DNA of 5,480 nt from the NCBI GenBank assembly GCA_030428825.1, contig JAUIEL010000483.1, positions 1 through 5,480 of the forward strand. Direction: 5' to 3'. The notes beneath the pieces were generated by a model. The model was not told the DNA's origin. It saw nothing but the letters and a program-made list of their open reading frames with translations, and did no database searches. Numbering within the stretch: the stretch's first letter is position 1; each line of letters begins with the position of its first letter. Source of the stretch: a bacterium. Its GTDB lineage: Bacteria > Planctomycetota > B15-G4 > JADJEK01. The translations under genes and the position numbers were made by a program. This document shows positions 1 to 5,480 of the stretch, one piece after another.

Positions 1-1117
1 CGCCGAAGAGGGAGCAGACGGTCGGGCAGACGTCGAGCGTCTTGAAGCCGTCCTTCACGACCTTCCCGGACCGGAAGTCGGGGCCCCAGCCGACCATCGC
101 CACCTTGCCGAGCTCCTCGGAGCCGTCGCCGTGGTCGAGGCCGTTCCGCTCGTTCAGGTCGCGGTCCCGCCCGAACTCGGGGAGGATCAGGATCGTGGTC
201 GAGTCGCGCAGCTCGGGGTCGGCCCGGACCGCGTCGAACAGCGCGCCGATCTCCTGGTCGTTGCGGCGGATGATCTCGGTGTAGCCGTTGTAGCTGCCGT
301 GCGCGATGTCGTGCTGGTTGAGCGCGACGCCGAGCAGGGTCGGCCGGAAGACGCGGAGGATGTTCGTCGCGATCCGGACCGCCTTCGCGTCGGCGGCGCC
401 GGGGCCGGTCAGGTTCGTGGTCTGGCCGGAGATCTCGTCGAGGATGAACTTCTCGATGCCGCGCTGGTGCTCGGCGTCGTTCTGAAGCCGCTCGCCGCCG
501 AGCGCCCCGCCGTCGAGCATCCCGCGCAGGCGCGTCGACGCCGCCGCCTCCGCGTCGCTCGGCGTCCGCGGGGTCCCGAACTGCTCGACGATCTCCTTGA
601 ACTCGGCGTTGAAGACGCCGTCCGGCGAGATGAGGTTCGCCCCGTAGCGCGCGCCGAACCTCGGGTGCGTCCCGTGCGAGTAGTTCACCTGCTGGTTGCC
701 GCCGGTGGTCGAGAGCCAGACCGCGTTGGCGGAGAGGCCGAGCGACTTCCGGAGGTACTCGAACACCGTCGGCGACTCGGACCGCGCGTTCTCGCGGATG
801 CCGAACACCTCGGTCGCGCCGGTGAAGATCGACAGCGCCGCGCCGTAGTGGCCGACGTTCTGCGCCGCGACGTTCGGACAGACGACGCCGGCCGCTCCGA
901 TCCGCGCCAGGTTCGGCGCGTTCTCGGGCATCTCGATCGTCTCCTTGCTCCGGACGCCGCCGGCGAACGCGACGAGGACGACGTGCTTCGTCTTCCGGCC
1001 CGGGGCGAGGCGGGCCGCCCACGCGCCCGGCGCCGCGCCGCCGGAGAGGGCGGCGGCGCCGAGGCCGAGGCCGGCGGTCCTCAGGAAGTCGCGGCGATCG
1101 ACGGGGCGGGTCTTCAT
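1..1117 (-). CDS. Tat-exported DUF1501/alkaline-phosphatase-superfamily-like protein (3' end outside window)
   Basis: The first 372 residues are present; the frame is open to the left edge, so the C-terminus is missing. The ATG at 1117 is supported by a GGAGGA ribosome binding site nine bases upstream and by a twin-arginine signal directly after it: DRRDFLR at residues 7-13, a Gly/Ala/Leu stretch, then an A-W-A cleavage site near residue 34. Export is therefore probably in folded form by Tat. The mature part resembles the alkaline phosphatase/sulfatase fold as seen in DUF1501 proteins: a VVLV strand followed by AGGVR (46-56), PNLARI (68-73), LSIFTG (95-100), a D-x-x-H pair at 270/273 followed by a helix with NDQEIG, then PEFGRD (313-318) and DHGDG (328-332), which correspond to the late metal-ligand loops. 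The usual early Asp and Thr/Ser nucleophile are not evident. It lies 70 bases downstream of the DUF1549-like gene, a pairing common in planctomycetes. The fold assignment is fairly secure; enzyme activity and substrate are unknown. Confidence 0.85.
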   Translation of the reverse strand, partial: MKTRPVDRRDFLRTAGLGLGAAALSGGAAPGAWAARLAPGRKTKHVVLVAFAGGVRSKETIEMPENAPNLARIGAAGVVCPNVAAQNVGHYGAALSIFTGATEVFGIRENARSESPTVFEYLRKSLGLSANAVWLSTTGGNQQVNYSHGTHPRFGARYGANLISPDGVFNAEFKEIVEQFGTPRTPSDAEAAASTRLRGMLDGGALGGERLQNDAEHQRGIEKFILDEISGQTTNLTGPGAADAKAVRIATNILRVFRPTLLGVALNQHDIAHGSYNGYTEIIRRNDQEIGALFDAVRADPELRDSTTILILPEFGRDRDLNERNGLDHGDGSEELGKVAMVGWGPDFRSGKVVKDGFKTLDVCPTVCSLFG

Positions 1118-1125
1118 GACGGCGG

Positions 1126-1131
1126 TCCTCC
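1126..1131 (-). promoter_or_regulatory. Ribosome binding site of the DUF1501-like gene
   Basis: The minus strand reads GGAGGA, ending nine bases before the ATG at 1117. This strong Shine-Dalgarno match fixes the start of the left-edge gene and shows it can be translated independently of the gene upstream. Confidence 0.75.
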
Positions 1132-1142
1132 GTGCGGTCGAT

Positions 1143-1179
1143 CCCGGGCGGGCGGCGGTCGCCAGTCTACCCGCCCGGG
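1143..1179 (-). repeat. Perfect 10-bp inverted repeat (hairpin) between two genes
   Basis: CCCGGGCGGG at 1143-1152 and its exact reverse complement at 1170-1179 flank a 17-base loop. In the minus-strand transcript this all-GC stem lies between the stop codon of the mosaic cytochrome-like gene (1188) and the ribosome binding site of the DUF1501-like gene (1131). No T run follows the stem, so it is not a classical intrinsic terminator. It could stabilise or process the shared transcript, or reduce read-through into the downstream gene. A role is inferred from position only. Confidence 0.6.
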
Positions 1180-1187
1180 CCCGACCT

Positions 1188-3863
1188 CTAGTAGTGCTGG
1201 TACTCGGCGCTGCCGACGATGGCGTGGATCAGGGTCGCCGGCGTGCAGGCCGGCTCGGCGAGGGCCGCGACGAACGCCGCGCGCTCGTCCGCGGTCGGCC
1301 CCCGCCCGAGGAAGCGGCGGAACTGCTCCTCGACGAACGTGTCGGCGTCCAGCCCCGCCTCCGGCGGGAGGGCGACGGTCCCCGAGTCGAGCATCACCTT
1401 GGCGAGCACCGACCGGAGCGGCGTCGAGTCGGCGAGCGCCTGCAGCGCGTTCCGGAAGTTCCGGAACTCCTGGAACGACGGCCGCCGCTCGAGGAGGTCG
1501 ACGTAGAGCGAGCGGATCCACATCGCGTCGGTCTTCGGGCGGAGCGTGGCGAGCGCCTCGCGGTACGCCGCCGACGTGAACCACTGCTCGACGATCGCCT
1601 CGAACGCCCGCGGGTCGTCCCGCAGCCGGGCGGACCACGCCTCGAGCTCGTCGTCGCGCGCCGGCGCCGGGAAGATCCGCGCGTGGTACCGCGCGAGGAG
1701 GAACGGGAAGAACCCCTCGTGGGCCAGGACGAGGTGGACGAGGTCGGACTGGCTCCTCCCCTTCGCGCCGAACAGCCGGACCTCGTGGCCGTCGTACATC
1801 TTCTTGCCGGCCTCGAGCGTCCGGACGTCGTCCTGCACCACGATCCCGAGGAGCTGCTCCAGCACGACCGAGACGAACGTGTCGTTCCCCGGGTTGCGCG
1901 CGTTGAACGCCTGCGAGATCACGATCTGCTGGATCGCGTCGCGCAGCGTCGTCTGGCCGTTCGCGAGCCGGGCCGGGAGGGCGTCCATCTCCGGCGTCTT
2001 CGGCCGGAAGTTGTCGAGCAGCAGGAAGTCGTACAGCTCGTTCTCGTACCACGCCTCGTAGAACTCGAGCGAGCCGACGAGCCGCCGCACGAGCTGTTCG
2101 TGCGGCATGCCGGCCGCGGTGAGGAGCTCGATCGTCGTCGGCGGCCGGCCGAGCAGGTCGAGGTGGAGCGCCCGCACCGCGCGCCGCGTCCGGTCGTCGA
2201 CCTGGCCGTCGAAGTCGGCCCGCGCGACCAGGAGCTCGTCGATCCGCGGCGCGTCGTCGCCGTCGGTCCGGACCGTCAGCCGGTGCTCGCCCGCCGCGAG
2301 CCAGCCCTCGGGCGCGCCGTCGACGGAGAAGTCGAGCGCGAGCGGCGCGATCCCCTCCACCTCGAGGGAGAGGTCGTCGATCGAGACGGGCGCCGTCGCG
2401 AGGACGCCGACCTCGCCGAAGCCGACCGGTCCGTCGAGGCGCGCCTCGAGCGGCGCTTCCTCGCCGAACAGGAGGTACGCCCGGTCGTCGCGGAACTCGA
2501 CGTCGAGGCGGACGGCGACCCCCGGCCGGAGCGGGAGCCGCCGCTCGGCGAGGACCTCCCGCGCGCCGCCGCGGACCCGCCCGACCACCGCGCGGCTGCG
2601 GCCGAGCTCGAGCCCGGCGAACCGGTGGTCCTCGTGGTCCCGCCAGTCGAACACGACCTCGACGCGGGCCGCGTGCAGCCCGGCCGGCGGCGGGTCGCCG
2701 AACACGACCTCCGCCCGCACCGCCCCCCGTCCGCGGCCGACGCCGTACGTCAGCCGCGCCGGCCGCGCCGCGCCGCCGTCCATCTCGAGCCGGCCCCCGC
2801 GCACCGCGGCGCTGCCCGAGACGACGTCGCCGCCCGCCTCGGGGAGCGCGGTCGACGTCGCGGCCGCGGCGATCGGGACGAACCGGTAGCCGCCGGTCGG
2901 CGTCGGTTCGAGGGTCGCCTCCGGACCGTCGTCGAACCGGAACCGGAGCGGCGCGGTCGCGTCCGCCGCCGCGTCGATCCGCGCGAAGACCCGGTACGGC
3001 CCCGGCGCGGGGAGCGTGATCGGGAAGGTCGCGACCGCGTCCTCGGTCTCGACCTGCCGCGAGACCCGGAGCGCCCGTCCGCCGGTCGCCGCGGGGTCGT
3101 CGACGACCGCGAAGCCGTCCCGCTCCGCCGCCCCCTCGGCCGGCAGGAGGACGAACGGCAGGTCGTCGACCTCGACCGTCATCGTCGACGGCGGGCTCTC
3201 GACCTCGCCGTTCGAGACGACGAGCGTCATCTGGTACGCCCCGACCCGGTCGGCGACGAACGTCGGCGACGCCGTGTCCGCCTCCTTCAGCCGCGGCGCG
3301 CTCCCCTCCGGTCGCGACGCGATCGACCACGACCAGGTCAGCGGGCGGTCGCGCCGGTCGCGGCTGCGGCCGCCGTCGAGCCGGAGCACCTGCGAGACCT
3401 TCGCCCGCACGTCGTCGCCGGCGTCGGCGACCGGAGGGACGTCCTGCAGCTCGACCCCGCGGATCCAGTCGTCGAGGATCCGGTACTGCTCGGACCGCTT
3501 CCGGAAGTCGTACGTCTTCCCGCTGTGCGGCAGCCCGCCGTCGCGCCGGGAGAGCGGCTTCAGGATCAGCCGGCTCTCCATCGGCTTCCCGAACTCGACG
3601 AACCGGAGCACCGAGTCGAGGTTCCGCGCGAACACCTCGCGCGACCGGCTCCCGAGGAAGTCGGGGCGCTCGAGGATCAGCCGCCCGGCGCCGGGGCCGC
3701 CGTGGCAGCCGCTCGTGCCGCACGTCGTGTCGAGCATCGGGAGGACGACGTCCTCGAAGTAGACCGGGTCCGGGTCGGTCCGCACCGGCCGGACCTCGTC
3801 CTCGACCGGCCGGAGGGCGCCGGCGATCGGCAGCAGCGCGAGGAGGAGCGTCCGGGAGTCCAT
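1188..3863 (-). CDS. Secreted mosaic protein: cytochrome-c-like, PKD-like, LamG/CBM-like and DUF1549/DUF1553-like regions
   Basis: This is a complete 891-residue protein. The ATG at 3863 is chosen because a signal peptide follows directly (DSRTLLLALLPIAGA); an upstream in-frame TTG at 3974 would add 37 highly charged residues before it. No good ribosome binding site sits close to this ATG. Domains in order: a planctomycete-type cytochrome c region (about 33-138) with the haem-like motif CGTSGCH at 48-54, KPMESRLILKPL, and PHSGKTYDFRKRSEQYRILDD before a W-I-R-G end; a PKD/Ig-like domain (about 143-233, with ADAGDD, W-S-W and GAYQMTLVVSNG); a carbohydrate-binding-like beta domain (about 237-345 and 507-550) interrupted by a LamG/concanavalin-like domain (about 346-502, VVFDWRDHEDHRFAGLELG); then a helical C-terminal half with DUF1549/DUF1553-like signatures (LHLDLLGRPPT 567-577, LYVDLLERRPS 786-796, FRRFLGRGPT 848-857, SAEYQHY at the end). 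It is probably periplasmic or surface located and may act with the DUF1501-like product. The function of this group is not established, and exact domain edges are approximate. Confidence 0.88.
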   Translation of the reverse strand: MDSRTLLLALLPIAGALRPVEDEVRPVRTDPDPVYFEDVVLPMLDTTCGTSGCHGGPGAGRLILERPDFLGSRSREVFARNLDSVLRFVEFGKPMESRLILKPLSRRDGGLPHSGKTYDFRKRSEQYRILDDWIRGVELQDVPPVADAGDDVRAKVSQVLRLDGGRSRDRRDRPLTWSWSIASRPEGSAPRLKEADTASPTFVADRVGAYQMTLVVSNGEVESPPSTMTVEVDDLPFVLLPAEGAAERDGFAVVDDPAATGGRALRVSRQVETEDAVATFPITLPAPGPYRVFARIDAAADATAPLRFRFDDGPEATLEPTPTGGYRFVPIAAAATSTALPEAGGDVVSGSAAVRGGRLEMDGGAARPARLTYGVGRGRGAVRAEVVFGDPPPAGLHAARVEVVFDWRDHEDHRFAGLELGRSRAVVGRVRGGAREVLAERRLPLRPGVAVRLDVEFRDDRAYLLFGEEAPLEARLDGPVGFGEVGVLATAPVSIDDLSLEVEGIAPLALDFSVDGAPEGWLAAGEHRLTVRTDGDDAPRIDELLVARADFDGQVDDRTRRAVRALHLDLLGRPPTTIELLTAAGMPHEQLVRRLVGSLEFYEAWYENELYDFLLLDNFRPKTPEMDALPARLANGQTTLRDAIQQIVISQAFNARNPGNDTFVSVVLEQLLGIVVQDDVRTLEAGKKMYDGHEVRLFGAKGRSQSDLVHLVLAHEGFFPFLLARYHARIFPAPARDDELEAWSARLRDDPRAFEAIVEQWFTSAAYREALATLRPKTDAMWIRSLYVDLLERRPSFQEFRNFRNALQALADSTPLRSVLAKVMLDSGTVALPPEAGLDADTFVEEQFRRFLGRGPTADERAAFVAALAEPACTPATLIHAIVGSAEYQHY

Positions 3864-3923
3864 GCGGGGGGCACCGTCCGGCTGGAACCGTCGTCCGGAG
3901 GGAGGGTCGCGGCGCTTCCGCGA

Positions 3924-3935
3924 TTCCTCCTCCTT
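3924..3935 (-). promoter_or_regulatory. Orphan Shine-Dalgarno-like purine tract upstream of the mosaic gene
   Basis: The minus strand reads AAGGAGGAGGAA, a near-ideal anti-16S match, yet no ATG, GTG or TTG lies at a usable distance after it. The chosen ATG is about 60 bases downstream. It may be a standby ribosome site in the leader, or chance purine sequence. Confidence 0.3.
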
Positions 3936-4033
3936 ATCGGCCAATCTAGCCGAGGTGACGCAACGGACGTGCAACCACGCCCGTCCGGAGACGTCGACCG
4001 GGGGGATCCGGTCGGGTTCCCGCCGTGAAGTGG

Positions 4034-4062
4034 AAAACCGGCCCCCGCGATGCGCGGAGGCC
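4034..4062 (-). terminator. Candidate intrinsic terminator of the propeller gene
   Basis: On the minus strand a 10-bp stem (4062-4053 with 4049-4040, three-base loop) is followed after two bases of the outer repeat by TTTT (4037-4034). The single imperfect pair is G-U in the minus-strand RNA but C-A in the plus-strand RNA, which favours use on the minus strand. A second inverted repeat, ACCGGCCC at 4085-4078 with GGGCCGGT at 4044-4037, begins right after the stop codon and could form a larger alternative stem that encloses the first hairpin or competes with it. The T run is short, so efficiency is uncertain. Confidence 0.6.
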
Positions 4063-4086
4063 CCTTCGCCCCCCCCCGGGCCGGTC

Positions 4087-5418
4087 CTACTCGCCGAGGT
4101 GGAGCCGCAGGCCGGTCGTCGTCACCGGGAGGCCGTTCGGCTCGAGGAGCGCCGCCTGGGCGAGGATCGTCGCCCCGAGGAGCGCCGGCGCGGACGGCAC
4201 CGGCGCCGCGAGGTCGAGCACGCCGGAGGCGTCGACCGGCGGCAGCGCGACGGTGACCGTCGGGGCGACGAGGACCGAGCACGCGCCGAGCGGCGACGAC
4301 GCCTCGGCCGTCCCGAGCAGGAGCCAGACCGGAGAGGAGGGCGGCGCGCCCCGCAGCTCGAGCGTGAACGCCGCGTTCCCGAGGAACGGGCGGAGGCCGA
4401 TGCCGTCGGCGTGGTCGAGGGACGGCGCGCCGCCGGACGACGGGCAGTCCGGCCCGAACCGGTACCCCCACGCGAAGTCGTCGAGCACGAGGCAGAGGTC
4501 GCCGGCTTGTCCGGTGATGCCGGAGCCCGCGGTCGTCGTCAGCACCACCGGCGGATTCGGTCCGCCGCCGGGGACCTGGAACCGGACGACGTGGTTCTTC
4601 CCGGAGTACGCCCCCCAGCACGGGTTGATGCCGTCCGCCGCCAGGGCGTACAGCCGGCGGTTCGTCGGGCTCCACTCGACGTCGACCGGGCCGAGCGCGA
4701 CCGGCGCGCAGAGGCCGCCGAGGTTGATGTTCGCGACCAGGTGCTGCCCCACGCACTGGACGATCTTGTGGTCGCCCGTCTTGGCGGCCATCGGGTGGTT
4801 CTCGAGGTCCGGCTCGGAGTCGACCGCCGTCGCGAACGTCAGCTCGGAGACGATCGTCTGCTCCCCCGTCGCGACGTCGAGCCGCGACACGCCCGTGCCG
4901 CCGGCCAGCACGAGCGAACGCGGCCAGACCCTCGCGTCGACGCACATCCCGCGCGTCGTCTTCGGTACGGCGACGGAGACCGCCGGCGCCATCCCCGGCG
5001 CGAACGGCGGGTCGAACCGATGCACGAGCCCGTTGCCGCGGTCGAGCACCCAGAGCTCGCCGGTCCCCGGGTGGAGGTCGAGGTCGAACAGGAGCGGCGT
5101 CCCCGGCAGGCTCGGCGCGAGCGCGACCGGCGCCAGCGCGGCCGGCGGCGTCCCCTGGAACGACACCCGGAAGAGCTGCGTCCCGGTGCAGACCAGCGCG
5201 TCGTCCGTTCCCGGCACCCACTCGATCGCCGGGCTCGAGAGCCCGCCGAACGCCGCGGCCGGGAGGAGCTGCGTCGCGAACCCGCCCTGCGCAGGGAGGC
5301 GGAACAGTCCGTCGGTGGTGACGACGAGGAGGTCCTTCGGTCCGAGCGACGACGGCTGCGCGAACCCGGAGGACGCGGCGAGGAGCAGGGCGGCGAGCGG
5401 AGCGAGTCGTCGGAACAT
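4087..5418 (-). CDS. Secreted beta-propeller-like protein with planctomycete-type C-terminal domain
   Basis: This is a complete 443-residue protein. The ATG at 5418 has a GAGAGG ribosome binding site and is followed by a clear Sec signal peptide (FRRLAPLAALLLAASSGFA, cleavage likely after residue 20). Residues about 28-315 are rich in short beta-strand repeats typical of propellers, such as LLVVTTDGLFRLP, FDLDLHPGTGELWVLDRGNG, GVSRLDVATGEQTIV and VEWSPTNRRLYALAADG; the pattern recalls NHL/SMP-30-like or YVTN-like propellers, but I cannot count blades reliably. Residues about 321-443 form a separate beta-rich domain starting FGPDCPSSGG and containing LGNAAFTLELRGAPP, PVWLLLG, a GACSVLV strand and ALLGATILAQAALLEPNG. 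I recognise this layout from the C-termini of many secreted planctomycete proteins, but it has no name I can give with certainty. There are eight cysteines in the mature part (77, 159, 222, 237, 267, 309, 325, 380), which suggests disulfides outside the cytoplasm. No catalytic motif is visible. It appears to be a single-gene unit ended by the hairpin after its stop codon. Confidence 0.87.
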   Translation of the reverse strand: MFRRLAPLAALLLAASSGFAQPSSLGPKDLLVVTTDGLFRLPAQGGFATQLLPAAAFGGLSSPAIEWVPGTDDALVCTGTQLFRVSFQGTPPAALAPVALAPSLPGTPLLFDLDLHPGTGELWVLDRGNGLVHRFDPPFAPGMAPAVSVAVPKTTRGMCVDARVWPRSLVLAGGTGVSRLDVATGEQTIVSELTFATAVDSEPDLENHPMAAKTGDHKIVQCVGQHLVANINLGGLCAPVALGPVDVEWSPTNRRLYALAADGINPCWGAYSGKNHVVRFQVPGGGPNPPVVLTTTAGSGITGQAGDLCLVLDDFAWGYRFGPDCPSSGGAPSLDHADGIGLRPFLGNAAFTLELRGAPPSSPVWLLLGTAEASSPLGACSVLVAPTVTVALPPVDASGVLDLAAPVPSAPALLGATILAQAALLEPNGLPVTTTGLRLHLGE

Positions 5419-5480
5419 GCGTTTCCTCTCGGTCGGCCGGTCGATCGGCGGGCTCGGAACGGGGGTCGATCGTCCCCGCC
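5419..5480. other. Upstream region of the propeller gene with a 9-bp direct repeat
   Basis: The 62 bases upstream of the propeller gene hold its ribosome binding site and two copies of GGTCGATCG (plus strand 5439-5447 and 5464-5472), 25 bases apart start to start. Each contains the palindrome CGATCG. The spacing is near two and a half helical turns, so a protein-binding role is possible but unproven. No clear -10/-35 pair is visible; the promoter may lie outside the window. Confidence 0.3.
5425..5430 (-). promoter_or_regulatory. Ribosome binding site of the propeller gene
   Basis: The minus strand reads GAGAGG, six bases before the ATG at 5418. The signal peptide that follows the ATG independently supports this start. 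Confidence 0.65.

Larger units (their letters stand above)
3864..4086. other. Intergenic spacer between the propeller gene and the mosaic gene
   Basis: This 223-base gap holds, from right to left, the candidate terminator of the propeller gene with a run of nine C (4069-4077), a stretch with no recognised signal (about 3975-4033), and a slightly AT-richer patch (about 3924-3974) that probably carries the promoter of the mosaic gene. In that patch the minus strand offers weak matches only: TTGCGT at 3963-3958 with CGATAA at 3939-3934 (18-base spacing), or TTGCAC at 3974-3969 with TAGATT at 3948-3943 (20-base spacing). Neither is convincing for a sigma-70 promoter. I see no small coding gene here. 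Confidence 0.4.

Noticed and set aside
131..1579. Plus-strand open frame of 482 residues
   Set aside because: It lies antisense to the Tat-exported DUF1501-like gene and runs on past the intergenic hairpin into the next gene; its Arg-rich, low-complexity composition marks it as a shadow.
1114..3723. Alternative minus-strand frame of 869 residues inside the mosaic gene
   Set aside because: Extremely Arg/Gly/Pro/Ala-rich with no recognisable domain, and it overlaps a frame with clear cytochrome-like, PKD-like and DUF1549-like motifs.
3864..3974. N-terminal extension of the mosaic protein from the TTG at 3974
   Set aside because: It would place 37 mostly charged residues before a well-formed signal peptide, and no ribosome binding site precedes the TTG at a normal distance.
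945..4028. Long plus-strand open frame of 1027 residues spanning the mosaic gene
   Set aside because: Its product is dominated by Arg, Pro, Glu, Val and Ala with no domain, signal peptide or ribosome site. It is the antisense shadow of a GC-rich gene whose own frame has a signal peptide and recognisable domains.
4069..4077. Run of nine C as a possible phase-variable tract
   Set aside because: It lies outside any coding frame, after the stop codon of the propeller gene, so slippage would not change a protein.
3677..5221. Minus-strand frame of 514 residues across the propeller gene, spacer and start of the mosaic gene
   Set aside because: It passes through the terminator and two gene boundaries, is Arg/Pro-rich, and competes with two better supported frames.
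1..5480. CRISPR array, tRNA, rRNA, insertion sequence or toxin-antitoxin genes
   Set aside because: No regularly spaced repeats, cloverleaf-like segments, transposase motifs or small paired genes were seen on either strand.

Overview
The window is very GC-rich with strongly G/C-ending codons. All three genes I can support lie on the minus strand, and all three encode exported proteins. The domain set points to Planctomycetota or a close relative: a cytochrome-c-like 'planctomycete' domain joined to DUF1549/DUF1553-like regions, a Tat-exported DUF1501/sulfatase-like protein, and a secreted propeller-like protein ending in a domain I associate with marine planctomycetes. This placement is inferred from protein families; there is no rRNA or other marker gene.

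In transcription order, right to left: (1) 5418-4087 encodes a 443-residue secreted protein with a signal peptide, a probable beta-propeller body and a C-terminal beta-rich domain. It is followed at once by a GC-rich hairpin with a short T run, a good candidate terminator (about 4034-4062). (2) After a 223-base spacer, 3863-1188 encodes an 891-residue mosaic protein: signal peptide, haem-binding-like domain with a C-X4-C-H motif, PKD-like domain, a carbohydrate-binding-like domain apparently split by a LamG-like domain, and a long helical DUF1549/DUF1553-like C-terminal region. (3) After a 70-base gap holding a perfect 10-bp inverted repeat, 1117-1 encodes a Tat-exported DUF1501/alkaline-phosphatase-fold protein that runs off the left edge. 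It has no stop codon inside the window, so it is easily missed among long shadow reading frames.

Genes 2 and 1 look like a variant of the gene pair common in planctomycetes, in which a DUF1549/DUF1553-cytochrome protein is encoded beside a DUF1501 protein. They are probably co-transcribed, with exported products that may work together on an extracellular substrate, often presumed to be a sulfated or complex polysaccharide; no substrate can be read from the sequence. Gene 3 appears to be a separate unit.

I found no tRNA, rRNA, CRISPR array, insertion sequence or phage gene. The long plus-strand and alternative minus-strand open frames are Arg/Pro-rich shadows caused by the high GC. The most interesting points are the apparent domain insertion and unusual haem motif in gene 2, the seemingly degenerate active site in gene 1, and the two intergenic hairpins.
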